A stretch of DNA of 64,000 bases from Pseudonocardia petroleophila (lineage in GTDB: Bacteria; Actinomycetota; Actinomycetes; Mycobacteriales; Pseudonocardiaceae). The stretch's first letter is position 1; every line of letters begins with the position of its first letter. Both the position numbers and the translations under genes were made by a program. The notes under the pieces are model-generated. The model did not search any database. It saw only the letters and a list, made by a program, of their open reading frames with translations, and had not been told where the DNA came from. The stretch lies in the NCBI RefSeq assembly GCF_014235185.1, contig NZ_CP060131.1:1805501-1869500 (forward strand). Reading direction: 5' to 3'. Shown here one piece after another: positions 49,351 to 58,783 of this stretch.

Positions 49351-50369
49351 GCGGCGCCGCGTCCCGGGTCGCGCAGCTCCGGACGCTCCGCCGCCTCGAC
49401 GAGGCCGAGCGGATCGCGCGGGAGGCGCTCGCCGCCGACCCGCAGGACGCGGCCCTGCTCACCGAGCTCGCCGCCGTCCTGCTCTCGGCGGAGCGCAACG
49501 CCGACGGGCTCGCCGTCGCCGACGCCGCCGCGGCCGCCGCGCCGCAGGACGAGCGCGTGCACCGCATCCGCGGGGTGCTGCTGGCCCGGCTGGGCCGCCA
49601 TCCCGAGGCACTGCAGGCCGGGTACACCTCGGTGAGCCTCGCGCCGGAGGAGCCGTTCGCCGCGCTCGGCTACGCCACCGTCCTGCAGCTGGCCGGACGG
49701 CTCGACGACGCCCAGCAGGTCGCGCTGCGGGCCGTCGCGCTCGCCCCCGCCGAACCCGCCGCGCACCTGCGGCTGGCCGACATCGCCGCGCAGCGCCGCG
49801 ACACCGCCACCGCCCGCCGCGCCTACGCCGAGACGCTGCGGCTCGACCCCGACAACGCCGCCGCCCGCCACGACCTCGCCGTGCTCGACCTGCACTCCCA
49901 CCGCCCCGGCGACGCCCTGCGCGGGCTGGTGGAGGCGGGCACGATGGACCCGACGCAGCCGCTGGTGCTGCGCAACATCGCCGCCGTGGTGTGGCGGCTG
50001 GCGTGGCTGCTGCGGATCGTGCTGGTCGTGGCCGTGTTCGTGGTGGTCGGGGTGGGGGCCGGGGACGGCGGGACGCCGACGGGCGCGGTCCGGGTCGCCG
50101 GCGCGCTGGTGCTCGCAGTCGTCGCGCTCCTGACCTGGCGCACGGTCCGCGACCTGCCGCCCAGCACCCGCCCCGCCGCGCTCGCCGCGGTGCGGGCCGA
50201 CCGCCCGCTCGCGTTCACCTGCGTCGCACTCGTGCTGTGCGTGGGGCTGTTCGCACTGGTGGCGGTGACCGGCGTCGCCGCCGGCGCGATGCTGGTGTGG
50301 GGGGTGCTGGCGCTGCTCGCCGTGGTCGCGGTGGCCGTCGGGCTCGCCCGGCGCCACCGGAAGAGCTGA
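49347..50369 (+). CDS. TPR protein with C-terminal membrane domain
   Basis: A 340-residue protein. About five TPR-like repeats fill residues 1-210 (for example RRLDEAERIAREALAADPQD and GRLDDAQQVALRAVALAPAEP), followed by four or so membrane segments in the last 125 residues. TPR and membrane parts suggest an adaptor that brings cargo or the AAA+ ring to the membrane. The GTG overlaps the AAA+ stop. Family not otherwise recognised. Its stop touches that of the PPOX gene on the other strand. Confidence 0.8.
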   Translation: MSGAASRVAQLRTLRRLDEAERIAREALAADPQDAALLTELAAVLLSAERNADGLAVADAAAAAAPQDERVHRIRGVLLARLGRHPEALQAGYTSVSLAPEEPFAALGYATVLQLAGRLDDAQQVALRAVALAPAEPAAHLRLADIAAQRRDTATARRAYAETLRLDPDNAAARHDLAVLDLHSHRPGDALRGLVEAGTMDPTQPLVLRNIAAVVWRLAWLLRIVLVVAVFVVVGVGAGDGGTPTGAVRVAGALVLAVVALLTWRTVRDLPPSTRPAALAAVRADRPLAFTCVALVLCVGLFALVAVTGVAAGAMLVWGVLALLAVVAVAVGLARRHRKS

Positions 50370-51038
50370 TCAGGGGCTGTTCTTCGCCCCGAAGTAGTCG
50401 CCGCCCTTGCGGGCCGGGTCGTCGGTGCCCCACGCCCGGCGCAGCGGGACGCGCTGCATCTGCGGGATGTGCTTGCGGCAGTGCACGTAGGCCTCCTCCA
50501 CGTGCACCACGACCCAGCGCTCCGCCTGGCGTCCGCGGGTCGGGTCGTGCGGCACGTCCGGGTGCACCGCGTGGAACCGCTCCGCGGCGACGATCTGCGC
50601 GGTGCCGTTGACGTGCAGGCCGATCCGGTCCTGCTCGAAGTCGAGCATCAGCAGCCCGACGTGGGCGTTCTCCGAGATGTTGCCCAGGCTCGCGTGCACC
50701 CCGTTGCCGCGGTACTCCGGGTAGGCGAGCGTGCGGTCGTCGAGGACGGTGAGGAACCCGGGCGGGCCGGACCGCAGTGAGGCGTCGCACTCGCCGCCGG
50801 CGTCGGACGTCGCGACGAAGACCATCTCCATGCGTCGGACGAAGGCGACCATCGCGGGGAGTAGCCGGTTCCTTACCTGTTCGGAGTAGAACGTCTCGGC
50901 CCGGTCCTCAGTGCCGTAGGCGCACTGGAGAGCGTGCTCGCCGTCGGATCCGGGCCGCTCCGGGGCGTCGACCGGCGCCGTGACCTCGGTGGGCGCCGTG
51001 GACGGGCGTCGGGCGAGTGCGGGGTTTCGCGGCGTCAC
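50370..51038 (-). CDS. Pyridoxamine 5'-phosphate oxidase-like FMN protein
   Basis: A 222-residue protein of the PPOX/flavin-reductase-like split-barrel superfamily. VFVATSDAGGECDASLRSGPPGFL-like sequence, YPEYRGNGVHASLGNISENAHVGLL and a late VHVEEAYVHCRKHIPQM are typical of the FMN- or F420-binding group with a C-terminal cysteine. The substrate is unknown; it may be a general flavin oxidoreductase. The GTG opening VTPRNPALARR is used; the longer frame upstream runs through a C-rich region without similarity. Confidence 0.78.
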   Translation of the reverse strand: MTPRNPALARRPSTAPTEVTAPVDAPERPGSDGEHALQCAYGTEDRAETFYSEQVRNRLLPAMVAFVRRMEMVFVATSDAGGECDASLRSGPPGFLTVLDDRTLAYPEYRGNGVHASLGNISENAHVGLLMLDFEQDRIGLHVNGTAQIVAAERFHAVHPDVPHDPTRGRQAERWVVVHVEEAYVHCRKHIPQMQRVPLRRAWGTDDPARKGGDYFGAKNSP

Positions 51039-51195
51039 CCCCCCACCGTGCCACCCGCGACCCCGTCCGGTCACGTGAGGCGGATGTCGCCGGGTGGCGT
51101 CACCCCCCTGCTCGTGCTTTAGGCTGACCCCCCTAGCACCCCGCGTCACCGCTCCCCGACGCAGGCCCACCACGAGCAGAGGAAGCCGGCCGTCC

Positions 51196-52368
51196 ATGAC
51201 CGCTGAACAGTTGCTCACCGCCGATCTCCCCACGGTCGGTGAGTCCCGCAGCGAGGCGACCGGGGCCGTCGAGATCATCCGGTCGAGCTGGGCCGTCGTG
51301 GAGCCGCAGACGGAGAACGTGGGCCGGCACTTCTACGCCACCCTGTTCAGCCGCGCCCCCGAGACGCGCGACCTGTTCCCGGTCAACATGGAGGTGCAGC
51401 GCAGCCGCCTGCTCCGGGCGCTCGTGCACGTCGTCCAGATGGTCGACCAGCCCGACGATCTGGTGCCGTTCCTCGAGCAGCTCGGCCGCGACCACCGCAA
51501 GTTCGGCGTGCTCGCCGAGCACTACGACGCCGTGGGCGTCGCGCTCCTGTCGGCCGTCGGCGAGTACGCGGGCGCCGCCTGGACCCCCGAGGTGGAGAAG
51601 GTCTGGCACGACGCCTACACCGTCGTCGCGAAAGCCATGCGCACCGCGGCGCAGGCCGAGCGCGGGCCCGCGTCGTGGCTGGGCCGGGTCGTCGGCCACC
51701 GGCGCGTGGGCTGGGACCTCGCCGTCATCACCGTGCAGACCAGCGAGCCGATCCCCTACCGCGCCGGCCAGTACCTCAGCGTCGAGACCCCGCAGCGCCC
51801 GCGGCTGTGGCGCTACCTCTCCCCGGCCAACGCCCCCCGCCCCGACGGCACGCTGGAGTTCCACGTCCGCGCCGTCAACAGCGGCTGGGTCAGCCGCGCG
51901 ATCGTCGCCCACTCCCGCGTCGGCGACACCTGGCGCATCGGCCCCCCGATGGGCCGCATGAGCATCGACAAGGAGTCCGACCGCGACCTGCTGATGATCG
52001 CGGGCGGCACCGGGATGGCCCCGCTCAAGGCACTGCTGGAGGACCTGGCGGCGCAGCCGAAGCGGCCGCGCACGCAGGTCTTCGTCGGCGGGCGGTCCTG
52101 GGAGGACCTCTACGACTTCGGCGCCCTGCGCAAGCTGTCGTACTCCAACAACTGGCTCGACGTGATCCCCGTGGTGGAGTCCGACGAGGACGAGACGGGC
52201 GCCGAGCACGGCACGCTCGCCGACGTCGTCACCCGCTACGGCGCCTGGGCCGACCACGACGTGCTGGTCTGCGGCTCGCCGTCGATGATCCGGGCCACGG
52301 TCTCGCGGATGCTGGTGGCGGGCACCCCGCTCGACCGCATCCGCTACGACCCGTTCACGATGGACTGA
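51196..52368 (+). CDS. Flavohaemoglobin-like protein, type II
   Basis: A 390-residue three-domain protein: globin (1-150), FAD-binding (about 155-260) and NAD(P)-binding (260-390). The globin has F61 (CD1), a Gln at the E7 position region and proximal H100 in GRDHRKFG. The usual FAD motif RxYS is replaced by sequence around LWRYLSPAN, and GGTGMAPLK marks the nucleotide fold. Mycobacterial type II flavohaemoglobin (Rv0385) also sits next to clpB and has altered FAD contacts. NO dioxygenase activity cannot be assumed; membrane-lactate oxidation is reported for the mycobacterial relative. The ATG is preceded by AGAGGAAG. Confidence 0.88.
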   Translation: MTAEQLLTADLPTVGESRSEATGAVEIIRSSWAVVEPQTENVGRHFYATLFSRAPETRDLFPVNMEVQRSRLLRALVHVVQMVDQPDDLVPFLEQLGRDHRKFGVLAEHYDAVGVALLSAVGEYAGAAWTPEVEKVWHDAYTVVAKAMRTAAQAERGPASWLGRVVGHRRVGWDLAVITVQTSEPIPYRAGQYLSVETPQRPRLWRYLSPANAPRPDGTLEFHVRAVNSGWVSRAIVAHSRVGDTWRIGPPMGRMSIDKESDRDLLMIAGGTGMAPLKALLEDLAAQPKRPRTQVFVGGRSWEDLYDFGALRKLSYSNNWLDVIPVVESDEDETGAEHGTLADVVTRYGAWADHDVLVCGSPSMIRATVSRMLVAGTPLDRIRYDPFTMD

Positions 52369-52376
52369 CCGAGCCG

Positions 52377-52808
52377 CTACGTCCGGGGCTTCGGACGCCA
52401 CACCACGAGGGCCTGGTTGCGCTCCACCGGCACGAGATCGCGCCGGTAGGAGGCGTGCACGTTCGCCGTGGCCTGGTCGGTTGCGGCCCGGGCGGACAGC
52501 ACCTCCTGGGCCAGCTCCTCCAGCCGGGTGCGCAGCTCGTCGACGAGCTGCTCGAGCTCGATGATCCGCTTGATCCCCGCGAGGTTGACGCCCTCCTCCT
52601 GGGACAGGCGCTGGACCTCGCGGAGCAGGGCGATGTCGCGCGCCGAGTAGCGCCGCCCGCCGCCCGGCGACCGGCCGGGGCTCACGAGCCCCAGCCGGTC
52701 GTAGCTGCGCAGCGTCTGGGCGTGCAGCCCGGCCAGCTCCGCGGCCACCGAGATCACGAACACGGGGCTGTCCGGCGTGGTGCCCGGCGGCAGCCCCGGG
52801 AAGCTCAC
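52377..52808 (-). CDS. hspR: Heat-shock repressor HspR
   Basis: A 143-residue MerR-family repressor. The N-terminal helix-turn-helix includes VAAELAGLHAQTLRSYDRLGLVSPGR and GGRRYSARDIALLREV, followed by LSQEEGVNLAGIKRIIELE and a coiled-coil. HspR binds HAIR sites with DnaK as co-repressor. It closes the dnaK-grpE-dnaJ-hspR operon; its GTG overlaps the dnaJ stop. The C-terminal RRDLVPVERNQALVVWRP resembles the end of streptomycete and mycobacterial HspR. Confidence 0.95.
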   Translation of the reverse strand: MSFPGLPPGTTPDSPVFVISVAAELAGLHAQTLRSYDRLGLVSPGRSPGGGRRYSARDIALLREVQRLSQEEGVNLAGIKRIIELEQLVDELRTRLEELAQEVLSARAATDQATANVHASYRRDLVPVERNQALVVWRPKPRT

Positions 52809-53995
52809 GTCGCACCCCGGAGCAGGTCGGCCCGGGGGTCGAAGCCCTTCGTGGCCTCGGCGTAGGACTGCAGGGCCTCGGTGGCGGCCTCGTCGTGCGA
52901 CTTCGGCACGGCCACCTCGACGGTGACGAGCAGGTCGCCCTTCGACGTCTTGCGCTCCACCCCGCGCCCCTTGACCCGGAACGTGCGGCCCGACGTGGTG
53001 CCCGCCGGGATGCGCAGCGAGACCGTGGACTCCAGCGTCGGCACCGTCAGCGTGCTCCCCAGCGCGAGCTCGGGGTACGTGACGGGCACGGTGAGCGTGA
53101 GGTCGTCGGCGTTGCGGGTGGAGCGACCGAACAGCCGGTGCGGCGTGACGTGCACCGTGACGTAGAGGTCGCCCGCCGGAGCACCGCCCCGGCCGGGTTC
53201 GCCCTGGCCCTTCAACCGCACCTTGTTGCCGTCGTCGACGCCCGCGGGGACGCGGACGGTGAGCTGGCGGGTGCGGGTGCTCACGCCGTCGCCGCCGCAC
53301 TCGGGGCACGGGTCGTCGATCAGCCGGCCGGTGCCGCGGCAGTCGCGGCACGGCTCGGAGAACGCGAACGCGCCCTGGCTGCGGCTGACCAGGCCCACCC
53401 CGTCACAGGTGGGGCACTGGCGCGGCGTGCTGCCCGGCTTCGCCCCGGTACCGCCGCAGCGGTCGCAGCGGCCCGGTGAGGACAGCCGGATCGGGACGTC
53501 GGCGCCGCGGACGGCCTGCACGAAGTCGATGCGCAGCTCCGTCTCGACGTCGGCGCCGCGGCGGGCCCCCGAGGGGGCGCCACCGCGGCGGCCGCCGCCC
53601 TGGTTCGCGAAGATGTCGCCGAAGATGTCGCCGAGACCACCGGCCCCGGCGCCGCCGCGCTGCGCCTGCCCGAAGATGTCGCCGAGGTCGAAGCCCTGGG
53701 CCCCGCCCCCGCCTCCCGGGAAGCCGCCGCCGCCGAAGCCGCCGGGGATGCGGCCCCCGGCGAACAGCGCGCGCGTCTCGTCGTACTCCTTGCGCTTCTT
53801 GTCGTCCGACAGCACCCCGTAGGCCTCGGAGACGGTCTTGAACCGGGCCTCGGCCTTCGGGTCACCGGGGTTGGCGTCCGGGTGCAGCTCGCGGGCGAGC
53901 TTGCGGTACGCCTTCTTGATCTCCTCGCCGGTGGCCTCGGAGGAGACGCCCAGCTCACGGTAGAAGTCCTTCTCGATCCAGTCGCGCTGGGTCAT
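52805..53995 (-). CDS. dnaJ: Co-chaperone DnaJ
   Basis: A 396-residue type I Hsp40. The J domain (1-75) contains KAYRKLARELHPDANPGD with the HPD motif, then a Gly/Phe-rich region, then four CxxCxGxG zinc repeats (CDRCGGTG, CPTCDGVG, CRDCRGTG, CPECGGDG) and the client-binding C-terminal domain. It stimulates DnaK ATPase. The gene lies between grpE (18-base gap with GAGAGGAG) and hspR. Confidence 0.97.
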   Translation of the reverse strand: MTQRDWIEKDFYRELGVSSEATGEEIKKAYRKLARELHPDANPGDPKAEARFKTVSEAYGVLSDDKKRKEYDETRALFAGGRIPGGFGGGGFPGGGGGAQGFDLGDIFGQAQRGGAGAGGLGDIFGDIFANQGGGRRGGAPSGARRGADVETELRIDFVQAVRGADVPIRLSSPGRCDRCGGTGAKPGSTPRQCPTCDGVGLVSRSQGAFAFSEPCRDCRGTGRLIDDPCPECGGDGVSTRTRQLTVRVPAGVDDGNKVRLKGQGEPGRGGAPAGDLYVTVHVTPHRLFGRSTRNADDLTLTVPVTYPELALGSTLTVPTLESTVSLRIPAGTTSGRTFRVKGRGVERKTSKGDLLVTVEVAVPKSHDEAATEALQSYAEATKGFDPRADLLRGAT

Positions 53996-54013
53996 GTCGC
54001 CTCGCTCCTCTCG

Positions 54014-54657
54014 CTACTGCTCGGGGCTCTCGACCAGGTCGGGAGCGGACGGGTCGACGGCCTGGTCGACGACCGTGACCATCGCCGGCCGCAGGACGCG
54101 GTCGGCGATGCGGTAGCCGCGGCGCAGCACCGACGACACGACCGCGACCGACGGCCCGGCCACGTCGCCGCTCTCGTGCTGGACGGCCTCGTGCAGCGAC
54201 GGGTCGAACAGGTCGCCGTCGGCCGCGAACGGCTCCAGGCCCTGCTTCTGCGCCACCGCGACGATCTTGTCGGCGACGGACTTGAACGGGCCCGTGAGAT
54301 CGCCGTGCGCGGCGGCCCGGTCGATGTCGTCGAGGGTCGTGAGCAGCTCGGAGACGAACTGCACCCGCGCCCCCACCAGCACCGACTCCCGGTCGCGGTC
54401 GACGCGGCGCCGGTAGTTGGCGTACTCCGCGCTGACCCGCTGCAGGTCGGCGGTGCGCTCGGCCACCTCGGCGGTGAGTTCCTCGACACGGGGGTCGAGG
54501 CCGGTCTCGCTCACGGGAACGTCCTCCTCCGCTGGTGCCGGGGCGTCCCCGGCCGAGGGCTCCTCGGCCGGGGTCCGCACCTCACCGGTCACCGGGTCGA
54601 CCCGGCGCCGGTCCCGGACCACGACCGGCTCACCTTCGGTGTTGCGGTCGTGGTCGG

Positions 54658-54661
<4 letters not shown>
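54014..54661 (-). CDS. grpE: Nucleotide exchange factor GrpE
   Basis: A 215-residue GrpE. A charged N-terminal extension precedes the long coiled coil and [25 protein letters not shown], followed by the beta-wing domain [14 protein letters not shown]. The last residues are disordered. It exchanges ADP for ATP on DnaK. The GTG overlaps the dnaK stop. Confidence 0.96.
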
Positions 54662-56511
<1,850 letters not shown>

Positions 56512-56533
56512 GGTGTTGCCCCTCTTCCTCTGC

Positions 56534-56554
56534 CTTGCGTTGGTCCGGCTCAAG
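56534..56554. promoter_or_regulatory. HAIR operator 1 of dnaK
   Basis: CTTGCGT-N7-GCTCAAG, one base off the consensus in each half. It lies 22 bases upstream of the dnaK ATG. Confidence 0.82.
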
Positions 56555-56577
56555 TCTGCCACGACCTGTCCACTCGG

Positions 56578-56598
56578 GTTGAGTGGGTCTGGCTCAAC
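56578..56598. promoter_or_regulatory. HAIR operator 2 of dnaK
   Basis: GTTGAGT-N7-GCTCAAC, near-perfect dyad, 44 bases from operator 1 centre to centre. A paired arrangement allows cooperative HspR binding. Confidence 0.85.
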
Positions 56599-56678
56599 TT
56601 GCTCGAACCGTCCAACGGCGGAGCGGGCGCGGTTGTTCCGGCTCCCCGGAGCGCCCCGGGAGGTGTGGCCCAGCTCTC

Positions 56679-57107
56679 CTACAGCGGAGCGGCGGGGCGG
56701 GGCTCGACCCGGCCCTCGGTCGCCCGCGGGAGCGGGTCGTCGACCGGGGCGAGGACGCGGTGGGCGGCCGGGTCCGCGACGGGCTCGTCCCGGGCGTCGC
56801 GGTACTCCAGCTCGCCGTCGGGGCCGAGGTCGGCGTGGTAGCCGGCGGCGGCGAGCTGCTCCTCGTCGAGGTCGACGAGCAGCTCCCAGCGGCTGGGGAC
56901 CACGCGGTAGTCCGGCCAGGGGAGGTCGCCGTAGGCGTCGTGCAGGTCGGCGAGCAGGCCGACGAACACCTGCTGCCAGCGCAGCGGCATCGACTGCGCG
57001 AGCGAGCGCGGCACGACGAGGTGGTCCTCGGTGGCGCCGCGGGCGGGTCGGTCGAGGTAGTCGGCCACCGGAGTGGTGGACGCCGGGGTGGACGGTTCGG
57101 TGGGCAT
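56679..57107 (-). CDS. Unknown protein at end of secretion module
   Basis: A 142-residue acidic cytosolic protein. The N-terminus is Thr/Pro-rich and the core [29 protein letters not shown] looks conserved and helical; [18 protein letters not shown] follows. I do not recognise it. It lies 49 bases after the NlpC/P60 gene on the same strand, so it is probably the last gene of the type IV-like secretion module. The ATG has AGGAG 6 bases upstream. Confidence 0.75.
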   Translation of the reverse strand: MPTEPSTPASTTPVADYLDRPARGATEDHLVVPRSLAQSMPLRWQQVFVGLLADLHDAYGDLPWPDYRVVPSRWELLVDLDEEQLAAAGYHADLGPDGELEYRDARDEPVADPAAHRVLAPVDDPLPRATEGRVEPRPAAPL

Positions 57108-57156
57108 CACAACTCCTGGTCCGTGCGCGTGCCCCACCACTGTCCCAGAAGCGCCG

Positions 57157-58170
57157 TCACGCCCGGTTGGGGGCGGTTCCCGGGCGCGTGGCGAGGGGGA
57201 CGAGCTCCTCGTAGTCCCACGGCACGGGCCGCACGCGGACGAACTCGCCGGTGTACGGGGCCTCGACCATCTGGTCGTCGCCGATGTACATGGCGACGTG
57301 GTGGATGGTCCGGGGGTCGTTGCGGTCGGTGGCGTAGAACAGCAGGTCACCGGGCTGCATCTCGCGGACGGGGAGGTGCCCGCCCGCGTTGTACTGGTCG
57401 CGCGACACCCGCGGCAGCGTGATCCCGGCCTCGCGGAACGCGGCGACGAGCAGCCCCGAGCAGTCCCAGCGGTCGGGGCCGTTGCCGCCCCAGAGGTACG
57501 GCGAGCCGACCTCGCCCAGCGCGAACGCGATCGCGGTGCCGGCCACGCCGTCGGCGAGCACGGCCGTGGGCTGGCAGCCGATCGGGTCGGCGACGTCGGC
57601 CAGCCCCTGGACCAGCTCCGCGGCCAGGTTCTCCCACTTGGCGTAGGCGTTGGGGAACGCGGAGCGCTGCACGGTCTGGGCGGCGACGGTGACCGGCATC
57701 GTGTCCCAGCCCGGCACCTCCAGCAGCCGCTCGATGAAGATCGTGGTGCTGTAGACGGGGTCGGTGACCTGCGCCGGGCTGCCCCAGCCCTGCGACGGGC
57801 GCTGCTGGAACAGCCCGAGGGAGTCGCGGTCGCCGTAGTTGATGTTGCGCAGCGTCGACTCCTGCATCGCCGTGGCCAGGGCCACCAGCCAGGCCCGCGG
57901 CGGGGCGCCCATCCCCCGGGCGACCCCGATGATCGTGGCGGCGTTGGTGCGCTGCTCCTCGGACAGGGTGGCCGCGGTGGTGCCGCCCGCACCGCCCGCG
58001 AGGTCGATCCCGCCGCGCAGCCCGGCGTCGCAGGAGCCGGAGGAGGTGCTGGACCGGGCCCCGCCCCCGTTGACGGTGAACGCGATCAGGCTGACGACGA
58101 GCACCAGCCCGAGTGCGACGAACACCGCGATCGCGGGGACGAGCAGCCGCATCGGCCGCAGCAGGCGCAC
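57157..58170 (-). CDS. Bifunctional peptidoglycan hydrolase (lytic and NlpC/P60)
   Basis: A 337-residue exported wall hydrolase. One N-terminal membrane anchor (11-32) is followed by a lysozyme-like domain with ATAMQESTLRNINYGDRDS (E104 as likely catalytic acid) and SLGLFQQRPSQGWG, then NlpC/P60 with C237 in WDCSGL and H290/H291 in IHHVAMYIG. The same two-domain layout is found in Tn916 Orf14 and TcpG, which open the wall for the conjugation channel. It sits 1 base after the TcpC-like gene. Confidence 0.9.
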   Translation of the reverse strand: MRLLRPMRLLVPAIAVFVALGLVLVVSLIAFTVNGGGARSSTSSGSCDAGLRGGIDLAGGAGGTTAATLSEEQRTNAATIIGVARGMGAPPRAWLVALATAMQESTLRNINYGDRDSLGLFQQRPSQGWGSPAQVTDPVYSTTIFIERLLEVPGWDTMPVTVAAQTVQRSAFPNAYAKWENLAAELVQGLADVADPIGCQPTAVLADGVAGTAIAFALGEVGSPYLWGGNGPDRWDCSGLLVAAFREAGITLPRVSRDQYNAGGHLPVREMQPGDLLFYATDRNDPRTIHHVAMYIGDDQMVEAPYTGEFVRVRPVPWDYEELVPLATRPGTAPNRA

Positions 58171-58171
58171 G

Positions 58172-58783
58172 TCAGGCCGCCCGGTCGTAGCCGGAGACGC
58201 GCCAGTCCCCGTTCTCGGTGCGGACGACGAGCACGAGCAGGGTCAGGGCGTCGGTGGGGACCTCCACGTCGACGGAGCTGGTGGCGACCCGCACCGCCCG
58301 CGCCGGCCCGGTGACGACGGTGGCCGGCACCGCGCCCGGGTCGACCGTGGCCAGCACACCGAGGTACTCCTCCGTGGTGAACGGGCGCAGGCCCTCGATC
58401 CACCGGTCGGCAGGCGTGCCGTCGGGCGGCCGGATCCAGGCGGCCGACCAGCTGGCGGCGGCCTGCAGCGCCGCCGCGGGCGCGCTGGAGACGGGCAGGG
58501 TGGTGGGGGCGAGCTCGGAGACCGGCGGCAGCGCGGTGGGCACGGGCGAGCTCGGAGCCCGCGTGGCCCGCGTGCCGCCCGTCGTCGACGTGGTGCCCGT
58601 GGCCGTGACGCCGCCCGGGGCGGCGGGGTCGGGCGGGTTCACCGCGCCCAGCGCGGTGCTGACGCCCAGCACGACGGCCAGCACGGCCACCGCCGTGACG
58701 GCGAGCCGAGCCGGGGAGCGCAGCGGCCACTGCCAGACCGCCCGGTAGGCCGCAGCGCGGCCGCGCGGGGACCTAATCGGCAC
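58172..58783 (-). CDS. TcpC/VirB8-like membrane protein
   Basis: A 203-residue protein with one N-terminal membrane segment (LAVTAVAVLAVVLGVSTALG), a Pro/Thr/Ser linker and an extracytoplasmic domain of about 110 residues (WSAAWIRPPDG...LRPFTTEEYLGVLATVDPG...VSGYDRAA). The position, topology and NTF2-like strand pattern match TcpC/VirB8-type conjugation proteins, although sequence similarity is too weak to be sure. The GTG starts within the 3' end of the VirB6-like gene (11-base overlap). Confidence 0.72.
   Translation of the reverse strand: MPIRSPRGRAAAYRAVWQWPLRSPARLAVTAVAVLAVVLGVSTALGAVNPPDPAAPGGVTATGTTSTTGGTRATRAPSSPVPTALPPVSELAPTTLPVSSAPAAALQAAASWSAAWIRPPDGTPADRWIEGLRPFTTEEYLGVLATVDPGAVPATVVTGPARAVRVATSSVDVEVPTDALTLLVLVVRTENGDWRVSGYDRAA

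Noticed and set aside
56512..56678. CIRCE element at dnaK
   Set aside because: The inverted repeats there are the HAIR type (TTGAGT-N7-GCTCAA), not TTAGCACTC-N9-GAGTGCTAA.
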